Part shown: piece by piece, positions 16,298 to 23,258 of the stretch
Position numbering within the stretch: position 1 is the stretch's first letter
Layout: the number at the start of each line of letters is the position of its first letter
Source of the DNA: CAZHLD01 sp964533185
Lineage (GTDB): Bacteria > Acidobacteriota > Terriglobia > Acidiferrales > UBA7541
NCBI GenBank assembly: GCA_964533185.1
Contig: CAZHLD010000023.1
Location: forward strand, 1-43,312
Direction: 5' to 3'
DNA: 43,312 bases
Notes under the pieces: model-generated
Told to the model about the DNA's origin: nothing
Database searches by the model: none
What the model saw: only the letters and a program-made list of their open reading frames with translations
Translations under genes and position numbers: made by a program

Positions 16298-16606
16298 ATG
16301 ATGGCTGCATCCAGAATCAGGAGAGGCGCGGCGCGGCGAGCGGCGCGGCGCAGGAAGCCGGCTGCAGCGCGGCGCGCAGCTCCGCCGGCCAAGCCGGTGC
16401 GCGCGGTTCCAGCGGGCCCGGAACAGGTGCACTACCGGTTCTGCAAGGCGGGCTGGGCGGTGGTGGTGGAAAAGACCGCCAATGCCCAGGGCACGCGGTT
16501 TGTCTGCCCGTTCTGCACGCGCTCACACCGCGTGCCGGGGCCGGTGCGCGGCTTCCGCAAAGTGCGCCGGGCGCAGTGGATCAAGTTCCGCCGGGTCGAG
16601 GAGTAA
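16298..16606 (+). CDS. Unrecognised small basic, Cys-containing protein inside the S10 gene block
   Basis: The predicted product is 102 aa from ATG 16298, or 101 from the adjacent ATG 16301; GAAGG ends at 16293. Residues 1-40 are almost only Arg, Ala, Lys and Pro. From residue 44 it looks globular: HYRFC (H45, C49), WAVVVEKTANAQGTRFV, then CPFCTRSH (C70, C73, H77) and a basic end GFRKVRRAQWIKFRRVEE. H/C-x3-C paired with CxxC suggests a small zinc site. It lies between rplB and rpsS on the same strand, with a 58-nt gap before and 9 nt after, so it is surely co-transcribed with them. I do not recognise the family. A ribosome-associated role is inferred only from location, charge and the Cys motif. 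Confidence 0.7.
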   Translation: MMAASRIRRGAARRAARRRKPAAARRAAPPAKPVRAVPAGPEQVHYRFCKAGWAVVVEKTANAQGTRFVCPFCTRSHRVPGPVRGFRKVRRAQWIKFRRVEE

Positions 16607-16615
16607 GGGGAGACG

Positions 16616-16972
16616 ATGCCACGCTCGCTCAAGAAGGGCCCGTTCGTGGACGACCACCTGAAAGACAAGGTGGAAGGCATGAACGCGCGCAACGAGAAGA
16701 AAGTGATCAAGACGTGGTCGCGCCGCTCGACGATTGTGCCGGAGATGGTGGGCCACACGATTGCGGTGCACAACGGGAAGAAGTTCATCCCCGTGTACGT
16801 CAGCGAACAGATGGTCGGGCACAAGCTCGGCGAGTTTGCGCCGACGCGCACGTTCAAGGGCCACGGTGTTCGCGCCGCGCTCGAAAAGGCGGCAGCGGCA
16901 GCGGGCGCGCCGGCGGCGGCTCCCGGAGCGGCTCCGGCGGGCGGCGCACCGCCATCGGCCCCGAAGGCATGA
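16616..16972 (+). CDS. rpsS: Small-subunit ribosomal protein S19 (uS19) with an Ala/Pro tail
   Basis: uS19 is in the 30S head near the A-site finger bridge. The 118-aa product shows MPRSLKKGPFVDDHLKDKV, IKTWSRRSTIVPEMVGHTIA, VHNGKKFIPVYVSEQMVGHK and LGEFAPTRTFKGHG. The usual protein ends soon after this, at about 92 aa. Here an Ala/Gly/Pro tail of about 25-28 residues follows, of the same style as the tails on L4 and L22. GGGGAG precedes the ATG, and the stop is 3 nt before rplV. Confidence 0.97.
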   Translation: MPRSLKKGPFVDDHLKDKVEGMNARNEKKVIKTWSRRSTIVPEMVGHTIAVHNGKKFIPVYVSEQMVGHKLGEFAPTRTFKGHGVRAALEKAAAAAGAPAAAPGAAPAGGAPPSAPKA

Positions 16973-16975
16973 GCG

Positions 16976-17491
16976 ATGGCTACCGAACCAATCAAACCGG
17001 CAGCGATTGAAGCCCACGCCATGGCGCGGTACGCGCGGATGTCGCCGCAGAAGGCGCGCCTGGTGGTAGACCTGATCCGCGGGCAGCGAGCCGAAGATGC
17101 GATCCAGATCTTGCGCTACACGATGAAGCGCGCCGCGCGCGACATCGAAAAAGTCCTGCGCAGCGCGATTGCCAACGCCGAGCGCAAGGCCGAAGACGCC
17201 GGCGAATCGCTGGACGTGGACCGGCTGTACGTTTCGCGGTGCTTCGTCAACGAAGGCCCGCGCTGGAAGCGTCTGCGTCCGGCGCCGATGGGCCGCGCCT
17301 TCCGCTACCAGAAGCGGACCAGCCACATCGTTGTGGCTGTGGCCGAACACCACACGGCCGCGCAGGAGCGCGCAGCGGCCACCGCGGCCGAAGCGGCAGC
17401 CCAGAAGGGGGTCCGCGGCGCCGTCCGCAAGGCGCGCAAGGCCCTGGCGGGGAAGAAGACTCCGGCGCGCAAGCCGAAGGCGAAGAAGTAG
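16976..17491 (+). CDS. rplV: Large-subunit ribosomal protein L22 (uL22) with a basic C-terminal extension
   Basis: uL22's beta-hairpin lines the exit tunnel at the constriction with L4. The core contains ARYARMSPQKARLVVDLIRG, VLRSAIANAERKAEDAGESL, LYVSRCFVNEGPRWKRLRPA and the hairpin MGRAFRYQKRTSHIVVAV. The 171-aa product exceeds the usual 110-120. From about residue 125 it runs into an Ala- then Lys-rich tail (RKARKALAGKKTPARKPKAK). The SD is inside rpsS (GAAGG), and the ATG is 3 nt after its stop. Confidence 0.97.
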   Translation: MATEPIKPAAIEAHAMARYARMSPQKARLVVDLIRGQRAEDAIQILRYTMKRAARDIEKVLRSAIANAERKAEDAGESLDVDRLYVSRCFVNEGPRWKRLRPAPMGRAFRYQKRTSHIVVAVAEHHTAAQERAAATAAEAAAQKGVRGAVRKARKALAGKKTPARKPKAKK

Positions 17492-17500
17492 GAGGAGACT

Positions 17501-18172
17501 TTGGGTCAGAAAACGCACCCGTACGGATTCCGGCTGGGCTACAACAAGCCCTGGCGCTCACGGTGGTTTGCCAAGCGCGACTACGCCGAGCTGCTGCACG
17601 AAGACGTTGCGCTGCGGCGGCAGCTCAAGGACCGGTTGCGCTCGGCCGGGGTCAGCGCGATCGATATCGAACGCGCCGCGAACAAGCTGGTGGTGCGCAT
17701 CTACACGGCGCGGCCGGGCATCATCATCGGTCGCAAGGGTGCGGAGATCGACAAGTTGAAGAGCGAAGTCCAGAAGCGCACCAAACGGGAAGTGCACATC
17801 GACATCCAGGAAGTCCACCGGCCGGAGCTCGACGCCCAACTGGTGGCCGAATCGATTGCGCTGCAGCTGGAGAAGCGCGTTGCGTTCCGCCGCGCCATGC
17901 GCAAGTCGGTGGACTCGGCGCTGCGCTTCGGCTGCAAGGGCATCAAGGTGCGCGTGGCCGGCCGGCTGAACGGCGCTGAAATCGCGCGCAAGGAGTGGTA
18001 CCTGCAGGGGCGGCTGCCGCTGCAGACGCTGCGCGCCGATATCGACTTCGGGTTCGCGCAGGCCTACACCACCTACGGCGTGATCGGCGTGAAGTGCTGG
18101 ATCTATCAGGGAGAAAACATCCCGCGGCGCGGCAAGGATCTGGAACGGCCAGCGCGGTCCGCCGAGCTCTGA
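17501..18172 (+). CDS. rpsC: Small-subunit ribosomal protein S3 (uS3)
   Basis: uS3 forms the mRNA entry pore and has helicase activity with S4 and S5. The 223-aa product starts MGQKTHPYGFRLGYNKPW, contains the KH-domain GxxG loop IIIGRKGAEIDKLK, and ends with VRVAGRLNGAEIARKEW, LQTLRADIDFGFAQAYTTYG and GVKCWIYQGE. The start codon is TTG at 17501, behind GGAGGAG (17491-17497). The alignment of the N-terminus with the family leaves no other choice. Confidence 0.98.
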   Translation: MGQKTHPYGFRLGYNKPWRSRWFAKRDYAELLHEDVALRRQLKDRLRSAGVSAIDIERAANKLVVRIYTARPGIIIGRKGAEIDKLKSEVQKRTKREVHIDIQEVHRPELDAQLVAESIALQLEKRVAFRRAMRKSVDSALRFGCKGIKVRVAGRLNGAEIARKEWYLQGRLPLQTLRADIDFGFAQAYTTYGVIGVKCWIYQGENIPRRGKDLERPARSAEL

Positions 18173-18199
18173 GGCGCGCGAGGAAACGGATAAGCCATC

Positions 18200-18616
18200 A
18201 TGTTGATGCCGAAAAAAGTGAAGTACCGCAAGCAGCAGCGCGGCCGCCGGCGCGGGAAGGCCTGGCGCGGCAGCGAGCTCTCCTTCGGCGAATACGGCCT
18301 GAAGGCGCTCGAGCCGGCCTGGATCACCGACCGCCAAATCGAGGCCGCGCGCGTGGCCATCACGCGGTTTATCAAGCGCGGCGGCAAGCTCTGGATTCGG
18401 ATCTTCCCGGATAAGCCCTTCACCAAGAAGCCGGCGGAAACCCGCATGGGCAAGGGCAAGGGCGCGCCGGAACACTGGGTGGCGGTGGTGAAGCCCGGGC
18501 GGATGCTGTTTGAGATGGCGGGCGTGGACCGGGCCACGGCGAAAGAAGCCATGGACCTGGCGGCGCACAAGCTGCCCATCCAGACCAAGTTCGTCGCCCG
18601 CACGGAGATGCTGTGA
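18200..18616 (+). CDS. rplP: Large-subunit ribosomal protein L16 (uL16)
   Basis: uL16 is a late-assembly protein near the A site that helps shape the peptidyl-transferase centre. The 138-aa product is of normal length with MLMPKKVKYRKQQRGRRRGK, FGEYGLKALEPAWITDRQIE, RFIKRGGKLWIRIFPDKPFT and RMGKGKGAPEHWVAVVKPGR. The ATG at 18200 has GGA-type SD sequence upstream; the ATG at 18206 is possible. Its stop overlaps the rpmC ATG (TGATG). Confidence 0.97.
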   Translation: MLMPKKVKYRKQQRGRRRGKAWRGSELSFGEYGLKALEPAWITDRQIEAARVAITRFIKRGGKLWIRIFPDKPFTKKPAETRMGKGKGAPEHWVAVVKPGRMLFEMAGVDRATAKEAMDLAAHKLPIQTKFVARTEML

Positions 18617-18828
18617 TGGCGCGGCGGGTGGAAAAACTACGCGAGCTGGACGTCCGCGAACTCGAGGTCAAGCAGCGCGAGCTGGCCGAGCAGATCTTCC
18701 GTCTGCGCTTCCAGCTAACCAGCGGCCAGGCGGAAGCGCTCAAGCGGCTGCGCGAGGCGCGCAAAGACATGGCGCGGATCCAAACACTGCTGCGCCAACA
18801 GGAGCTGAAGAGATCCAATGGAAACTGA
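18616..18828 (+). CDS. rpmC: Large-subunit ribosomal protein L29 (uL29)
   Basis: uL29 sits by the tunnel exit next to L23. The 70-aa product is the usual helical hairpin: LRELDVRELEVKQRELAEQI, then FRLRFQLTSGQAEALKRLRE and a last helix. The ATG at 18616 overlaps the rplP stop (TGATG), so it is translationally coupled, and its own end overlaps rpsQ by 11 nt. An in-frame GTG at 18613 would add one residue. Confidence 0.96.
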   Translation: MARRVEKLRELDVRELEVKQRELAEQIFRLRFQLTSGQAEALKRLREARKDMARIQTLLRQQELKRSNGN

Positions 18829-19111
18829 AACAGCAAAGATGCCGCCGGCCGGGCGCCACGCGCGCCAGGAGAAGATCGGGGTGGTCACCAGCGCCAAAAT
18901 GCAGAAGACCATCGTCGTCAAAGTGACCCGCCTGGTCCAGCACGGGCTCTACCACCGCGTGATGCGCATCACCAAGAAGTTCTACGCGCACGACGAGCAG
19001 AACGAGGCGCGGCCGGGCGATACGGTGCGAATCGTCGAGACCCGGCCGCTGTCGAAAACCAAGCGCTGGCGCCTGGCCGAAGTTGTGGACAAGAACGCGA
19101 GAGCGAATTAA
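18818..19111 (+). CDS. rpsQ: Small-subunit ribosomal protein S17 (uS17)
   Basis: uS17 is a primary 16S rRNA binder with an OB fold. The 97-aa product shows KIGVVTSAKMQKTIVVKVTR, the HRVMRITKKFYAHDEQN strand-loop and PGDTVRIVETRPLSKTKRWR. About 14 residues precede the usual N-terminus (METETAKMPPAGRHAR). The ATG at 18818 lies inside the end of rpmC; an in-frame ATG at 18839 is an alternative. Confidence 0.96.
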   Translation: METETAKMPPAGRHARQEKIGVVTSAKMQKTIVVKVTRLVQHGLYHRVMRITKKFYAHDEQNEARPGDTVRIVETRPLSKTKRWRLAEVVDKNARAN

Positions 19112-19138
19112 TTCCGGACGGAGACGGGGAGCACACGA

Positions 19139-19507
19139 ATGATTCAGATGCGCAGCTGGCTGACCGTGGCCGATAACTCCGGCGCCCGGCGCATTATGTG
19201 CATCCTGCCGCTGGGCGGCGACACCGGCAGCCAGGCGGGGCTGGGCGACATCATTACCGCGTCGGTGAAAGAGGCCGCGCCGGACAGCCAGGTCAAGAAA
19301 GGCACGGTGGTGCGCGCCGTCGTGGTGCGCACCCGCAAAGAGCACCGCCGCCGGGACGGCTCGTACATCCGCTTCGACGACAATGCCGCGGTGCTGATCA
19401 ACGATGCCGGCGAGCCGGTGGGCACGCGCGTCTTCGGGCCGGTGGCCCGCGAGCTGCGCGAGAAGAAATTCGCCAAGATTGTTTCGCTGGCGCCGGAAGT
19501 GTGGTGA
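19139..19507 (+). CDS. rplN: Large-subunit ribosomal protein L14 (uL14)
   Basis: uL14 lies on the 50S interface and is the binding site of the silencing factor RsfS. The 122-aa product is exactly the family length, with MIQMRSWLTVADNSGARRIM, GDIITASVKEAAPDSQVKKG, TVVRAVVVRTRKEHRRRDGS and GTRVFGPVARELREKKFAKI. The SD (GGGGAG) precedes the ATG, and the stop is 2 nt before the rplX ATG at 19510. Confidence 0.98.
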   Translation: MIQMRSWLTVADNSGARRIMCILPLGGDTGSQAGLGDIITASVKEAAPDSQVKKGTVVRAVVVRTRKEHRRRDGSYIRFDDNAAVLINDAGEPVGTRVFGPVARELREKKFAKIVSLAPEVW

Positions 19508-19509
19508 AC

Positions 19510-19857
19510 ATGAGGACTGCCGAACCAACTCGAATCAAGCCGCCGATCCGCAAGGGCGACCAGGTACGGGTGATGGTGGGCCGCGACAAAGGCAAGGTGG
19601 GCCGCGTGCTGAGCGTGGACCCGGTGAAGAGCCGCGTCACCGTCGAGCACGCCATGATGATCAAGCGGCACACCCGCCCCAACCCGTCGAAGAACATCAA
19701 GGGCGGGATCATCGAGCGCGAAGGCCCCATCGCCGTTTCCAACGTGATGCTGGTCTGCCCGGGCTGCGGCAAGCACACCCGCGTGGGCCACACGGCGCTG
19801 CCCGACGGCACCCACGTGCGCACCTGCCGTCGCTGCGGCGTGACAATTGAAAAGTAA
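19510..19857 (+). CDS. rplX: Large-subunit ribosomal protein L24 (uL24), zinc-binding form
   Basis: uL24 is one of the two assembly-initiator proteins of the 50S. The 115-aa product has a KOW motif (IRKGDQVRVMVGRDKGKVGR), KRHTRPNPSKNIKGGIIERE and a C-terminal zinc site of two CxxC pairs: C83/C86 and C106/C109. I chose ATG 19510, 2 nt after the rplN stop, because longer reading in this frame lies entirely inside rplN. Confidence 0.96.
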   Translation: MRTAEPTRIKPPIRKGDQVRVMVGRDKGKVGRVLSVDPVKSRVTVEHAMMIKRHTRPNPSKNIKGGIIEREGPIAVSNVMLVCPGCGKHTRVGHTALPDGTHVRTCRRCGVTIEK

Positions 19858-19880
19858 ACGGGATTTGAGCGAGACGAGAA

Positions 19881-20423
19881 ATGATCAGCCGATTGCGTGA
19901 ACGGTACAAGAAAGAGGTGGTCCCGGCGCTGATGAAGCGCTTCGGTTGGACTAACCCGATGGCTGTGCCCAGGCTCCAGAAGGTGGTGGTCAACATCGGC
20001 ATGGGCGAGGCCAGCGCAAACATCAAGCTGCTCGATGTGGCCACTGCCGAGCTCGGGCAGATCACCGGTCAGAAGCCCATCATCACCCGGGCGAAGAAGT
20101 CGATTGCGAACTTCAAAATTCGCAAGGGCATGCCCATCGGCTGCTGCGTGACGCTGCGCGGCGAGCGGATGTTTGAGTTCATGGACCGGCTGTGCAACGT
20201 CGTGCTGCCGCGCGTGCGCGACTTCAGGGGCCTGCCGCCCACGGCCTTCGACGGCCGCGGCAACTACACCCTGGGGCTGAAGGACCAACTGGTGTTTCCC
20301 GAGATTGACTACACGCGCGTGGACAAAATCAAGGGCATGAACATCACCATGACCACCACGGCGCGGAACGATGAGCAGGGCCGCGAGCTGCTGAAACTGC
20401 TCGGCGTGCCCTTTCGCACTTAG
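19881..20423 (+). CDS. rplE: Large-subunit ribosomal protein L5 (uL5)
   Basis: uL5 binds 5S rRNA and bridges the central protuberance to the 30S head. The 180-aa product is of standard length: RLRERYKKEVVPALMKRFGW, NPMAVPRLQKVVVNIGMGEA, TGQKPIITRAKKSIANFKIR, FDGRGNYTLGLKDQLVFPEI and the C-terminal GMNITMTTTARNDEQGRELL. It is in normal spc order, between L24 and S14. Confidence 0.98.
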   Translation: MISRLRERYKKEVVPALMKRFGWTNPMAVPRLQKVVVNIGMGEASANIKLLDVATAELGQITGQKPIITRAKKSIANFKIRKGMPIGCCVTLRGERMFEFMDRLCNVVLPRVRDFRGLPPTAFDGRGNYTLGLKDQLVFPEIDYTRVDKIKGMNITMTTTARNDEQGRELLKLLGVPFRT

Positions 20424-20433
20424 AGGAGAAACG

Positions 20434-20619
20434 ATGGCGCGGACCTGTCAATTCGCCAAGATGAAGCGGAAACTGAAGTACAAGATCCGCCAACGCAACC
20501 GCTGCCGCCTGTGCGGCCGCCCGCGCGGCTATCTGAGCAAGTTCCAGATGTGCCGCATCTGCTTCCGCGGCCTGGCGCTGCGCGGAGAAATCCCCGGCGT
20601 GGTCAAGGCCAGCTGGTAG
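20434..20619 (+). CDS. rpsZ: Small-subunit ribosomal protein S14, zinc-binding short form (uS14)
   Basis: uS14 is in the 30S head. The 61-aa product is the short, zinc-binding type: CRLC (C24, C27) and CRIC (C40, C43) with RPRGYLSKFQMCRICFRGLA and the usual end GEIPGVVKASW. GAGGAGAA (20423-20430) precedes the ATG, 10 nt after rplE. The Cys+ form is usually the zinc-replete paralogue; no Cys-less copy is in the window. Confidence 0.98.
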   Translation: MARTCQFAKMKRKLKYKIRQRNRCRLCGRPRGYLSKFQMCRICFRGLALRGEIPGVVKASW

Positions 20620-20628
20620 AGGAGACCG

Positions 20629-21027
20629 ATGCAGACCGATCCGATTGCCGACCTGCTGACCCGGCTGCGCAACGCCGCCCGGGCGCGCCACCAGCGCGTG
20701 GACGTGCCCACGTCGAAGCTGAAGACGGAGATTGCCCGCATCCTCAAGGAAGAGGGCTATATCTCCACCTTCAAGCTGGTGGAGGAAAACAAGCCGCGCA
20801 AGACGCTGCGCCTATTTCTGAAGTACACCGCCGACCGCCGTCCCGTGATCACCGGCCTGCGGCGCATCTCGAGGCCCGGCAGCCGGCGGTACGTCGCCGC
20901 GTCGGAGATTCGCCCCGTGGTCGGCGGGCTGGGCATCAGCATCCTGACCACGCCGCGCGGGATTATGACCGGACGCTCCGCGCGTCACGCGCGCGTCGGC
21001 GGCGAGTTGCTCTGCGAAATCTGGTAG
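20629..21027 (+). CDS. rpsH: Small-subunit ribosomal protein S8 (uS8)
   Basis: uS8 binds the central 16S domain and in E. coli represses the spc genes by binding near the L5 start. The 132-aa product shows DPIADLLTRLRNAARARHQR, VPTSKLKTEIARILKEEGYI, ITGLRRISRPGSRRYVAASE and the end GIMTGRSARHARVGGELLCE. GAGGAG lies just before the ATG. Confidence 0.98.
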   Translation: MQTDPIADLLTRLRNAARARHQRVDVPTSKLKTEIARILKEEGYISTFKLVEENKPRKTLRLFLKYTADRRPVITGLRRISRPGSRRYVAASEIRPVVGGLGISILTTPRGIMTGRSARHARVGGELLCEIW

Positions 21028-21048
21028 GAGAGCGGACGAGAGAAGACT

Positions 21049-21594
21049 ATGTCGCGAATTGGAAGAATGCCGATTCCGTTGCCGCAGGGCGTCAAGGTGC
21101 AGGTCAGCGCGGGGACCATTGAAGTGCAGGGCCCCAAGGGCAAGATGAGCATCCCGGTGCCGGCCGGCATTCGCTTTGAGCAGAAGGACGGCGTGTTGAA
21201 CGCCCTTCGCGAGACCGACCAGCAGCGCGCGCTGCACGGCCTGGCCCGGGCGCTGGTGGCCAACGCCGTCTTGGGCGTGACGCAGGGTTTCAAGAAGGAC
21301 CTGGACATCGTCGGCGTCGGCTACCGCGCCGAGGTGAAGGGCAAGAGTGTGATGTTCAACCTGGGGTATTCGCACCCGGTCGAGTTCCCCATCCCGGAGG
21401 GAATCCAGGTCGCCGTGGAGAAGAACACCCACGTGGTGGTCACCGGAGCCGACAAGGCGCAGGTGGGCCAGGTGGCGGCAAAGATGCGCGCGCTGCGGCC
21501 GCCCGACCCCTACAAGCAGAAAGGCATTCGCATCACCGGCGAGCGGTTGAAGAAGAAGGCGGGCAAGGCCGGAGCCGCCAAGACGGCAGCCTAA
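21049..21594 (+). CDS. rplF: Large-subunit ribosomal protein L6 (uL6)
   Basis: uL6 lies near the sarcin-ricin loop, where the translational GTPases bind. The 181-aa product is of family length with MSRIGRMPIPLPQGVKVQVS, EVQGPKGKMSIPVPAGI, the second-repeat motif LDIVGVGYRAEVKGKSVMFN and LRPPDPYKQKGIRITGERLK. The last few residues are a Lys/Ala stretch. Confidence 0.98.
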   Translation: MSRIGRMPIPLPQGVKVQVSAGTIEVQGPKGKMSIPVPAGIRFEQKDGVLNALRETDQQRALHGLARALVANAVLGVTQGFKKDLDIVGVGYRAEVKGKSVMFNLGYSHPVEFPIPEGIQVAVEKNTHVVVTGADKAQVGQVAAKMRALRPPDPYKQKGIRITGERLKKKAGKAGAAKTAA

Positions 21595-21605
21595 GGAGAA
21601 CAGCA

Positions 21606-21986
21606 GTGGCCACGGTACCGGTACGAAAACTGTCGCGCAACGCGCACCGCCAGCGGGTTCACCGGCGTGTGCGCACGCGCGTCGAAGGCACGCCCGAGCG
21701 GCCGCGGCTGTGCGTCTTCCGTTCACTCGGACACATCTACGCGCAGGTGATTGACGACCGCACCGGGCGCACGCTGGCCTCGGCCAGTTCGCTCGACAAA
21801 GAGGTTCGCAAGCAGATGAAGGGCGGCGGCAACGTCGTCGCCGCAAAAGTGGTCGGCAAAGCCGTCGCCGAGCGCGCACAGAAGGCCGGCGTCCAGCTGG
21901 TGGTCTTTGACCGCGGCGGCTACAAGTACCACGGCCGCGTCAAGGCGCTGGCGGAAGCGGCCCGGGAAGCGGGGTTGAAGTTCTAA
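21606..21986 (+). CDS. rplR: Large-subunit ribosomal protein L18 (uL18)
   Basis: uL18 binds 5S rRNA with L5. The 126-aa product has the basic N-terminus RKLSRNAHRQRVHRRVRTRV, the EGTPERPRLCVFRSLGHIYA strand, VIDDRTGRTLASASS and a final YKYHGRVKALAEAAREAGLK. The start is GTG at 21606 behind AAGGAGAA (21593-21600); this aligns with the family N-terminus. Confidence 0.97.
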   Translation: MATVPVRKLSRNAHRQRVHRRVRTRVEGTPERPRLCVFRSLGHIYAQVIDDRTGRTLASASSLDKEVRKQMKGGGNVVAAKVVGKAVAERAQKAGVQLVVFDRGGYKYHGRVKALAEAAREAGLKF

Positions 21987-21991
21987 CACTT

Positions 21992-22588
21992 ATGTCCAAA
22001 CACATTCTCAGAGAAACCCTGGCCGTGCGCCGGCCGATCGAAGTCAGCGCAAACAATCTGAAGGATCAGGTGGTGGCCATCAACCGCGTCACCAAGGTGG
22101 TCAAGGGCGGCAAGAACCTGAGCTTCTCGGCACTGGTTGTGGTGGGCGATCAGCACGGCCACGCCGGCTTCGGCATGGGCAAGGCCCGCGAAGTCCCCAT
22201 GGCAATTCGCAAGGCCATCGAGCAGGCCAAGAAAAACTTGATTCGGCTCAACCTGAAGGGCACGAGCATTCCGCACCAGGTGATGGGATTCTACGGGTCA
22301 GGACAGGTACTGCTGAAGCCCGCGCCGGAAGGCACCGGCATCATCGCCGGCGGTCCGGTGCGCGCAGTGATGGAAGTGGCGGGAATAAAAAACGTTCTAA
22401 CGAAGTCGATCGGCACGTCGAACCCGCACAACGTCGTCAAGGCCACCTTCGACGCGCTGCTGCGGCTGAAGGACATTGGCCAGGTGGCTGAGATGCGCGG
22501 GAAGTCTCCTGACGATTTCACCCGTCCGCCCGCAGGCAAGGGCGGCGAAAAAGCCGCGGAAGGCAAAGCTGCGGAAGGGAAAAGTTAG
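21992..22588 (+). CDS. rpsE: Small-subunit ribosomal protein S5 (uS5)
   Basis: uS5 affects decoding accuracy and the mRNA entry channel. The 198-aa product carries LKDQVVAINRVTKVVKGGKN, FSALVVVGDQHGHAGFGMGK and PAPEGTGIIAGGPVRAVMEV. After the usual end there is a Gly/Lys/Glu/Ala tail of about 20 residues with a repeated AAEGK unit. The ATG is 5 nt after the rplR stop and has no clear SD, so it probably depends on translational coupling. Confidence 0.97.
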   Translation: MSKHILRETLAVRRPIEVSANNLKDQVVAINRVTKVVKGGKNLSFSALVVVGDQHGHAGFGMGKAREVPMAIRKAIEQAKKNLIRLNLKGTSIPHQVMGFYGSGQVLLKPAPEGTGIIAGGPVRAVMEVAGIKNVLTKSIGTSNPHNVVKATFDALLRLKDIGQVAEMRGKSPDDFTRPPAGKGGEKAAEGKAAEGKS

Positions 22589-22606
22589 CGATCGGCTGGA
22601 ACCACC

Positions 22607-22801
22607 ATGGTCACGAAGAAAAAATTGGGCACGGTCAAAATCAAGTGGGTGCGCAGCTTCATCGGCTGCCCGCGCGGGATGCGGCAGACGATCCGCGGGC
22701 TGGGCTTCCGAAAGATGAACCAGGTGGTCGAGCGGGAGGATACGCCGGCGATCCGCGGAATGATATTGAAAGTGCGCCACCTGGTCGAAGTCAGCGAGTA
22801 A
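22607..22801 (+). CDS. rpmD: Large-subunit ribosomal protein L30 (uL30)
   Basis: uL30 is a small 50S protein that packs on the 23S surface. The 64-aa product shows KLGTVKIKWVRSFIGCPRGM, RQTIRGLGFRKMNQVVERED and GMILKVRHLVEVSE, the typical short bacterial form. It lies 18 nt after rpsE and 10 nt before rplO, as in standard spc order. Confidence 0.97.
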   Translation: MVTKKKLGTVKIKWVRSFIGCPRGMRQTIRGLGFRKMNQVVEREDTPAIRGMILKVRHLVEVSE

Positions 22802-22811
22802 AGAGGAAACG

Positions 22812-23258
22812 ATGGCCGTCAACCTGTCTAATCTGAAACCGCCACGCGGCTCGCGCCAGCGCAAGGTGCGTGTCGGCCGCGGCATCGGGTCGAAGCTCGG
22901 AAAAACCGCGGGCAAGGGCAACAAGGGACAAAGGTCCCGCAAAGGCTATTCGCGCCGCCCGGGTTTCGAGGGCGGGCAGATGCCGCTGCACCGGCGCATC
23001 CCGAAGCGCGGGTTTCATAATCCGTTCGGCACGGACTACGCCGTGGTCAACGTCGGAACGCTTGCTGCATTTGCCGCCGGTGAAACCGTCACGCCGGACG
23101 CGCTGCGGGCGCGGGGCATCGTTCGTTCGAACGGGCTGGTGAAGATCCTGGGGGACGGTGAGCTGAACGTCGCCCTCACGGTTCAGGCCAACGCGTTCAG
23201 CAAATCGGCCCAGGAAAAGATTGCGCGAGCCGGAGGCAAGACCGAAGTCCTGTCATGA
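22812..23258 (+). CDS. rplO: Large-subunit ribosomal protein L15 (uL15)
   Basis: uL15 is a late 50S assembly protein. The 148-aa product has the Gly/Arg/Lys-rich N-terminus NLKPPRGSRQRKVRVGRGIG, the GQRSRKGYSRRPGFEGGQMP loop and MPLHRRIPKRGFHNPFG. GAGGAAA precedes the ATG, and the stop overlaps the secY start as ATGA. Confidence 0.98.
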   Translation: MAVNLSNLKPPRGSRQRKVRVGRGIGSKLGKTAGKGNKGQRSRKGYSRRPGFEGGQMPLHRRIPKRGFHNPFGTDYAVVNVGTLAAFAAGETVTPDALRARGIVRSNGLVKILGDGELNVALTVQANAFSKSAQEKIARAGGKTEVLS

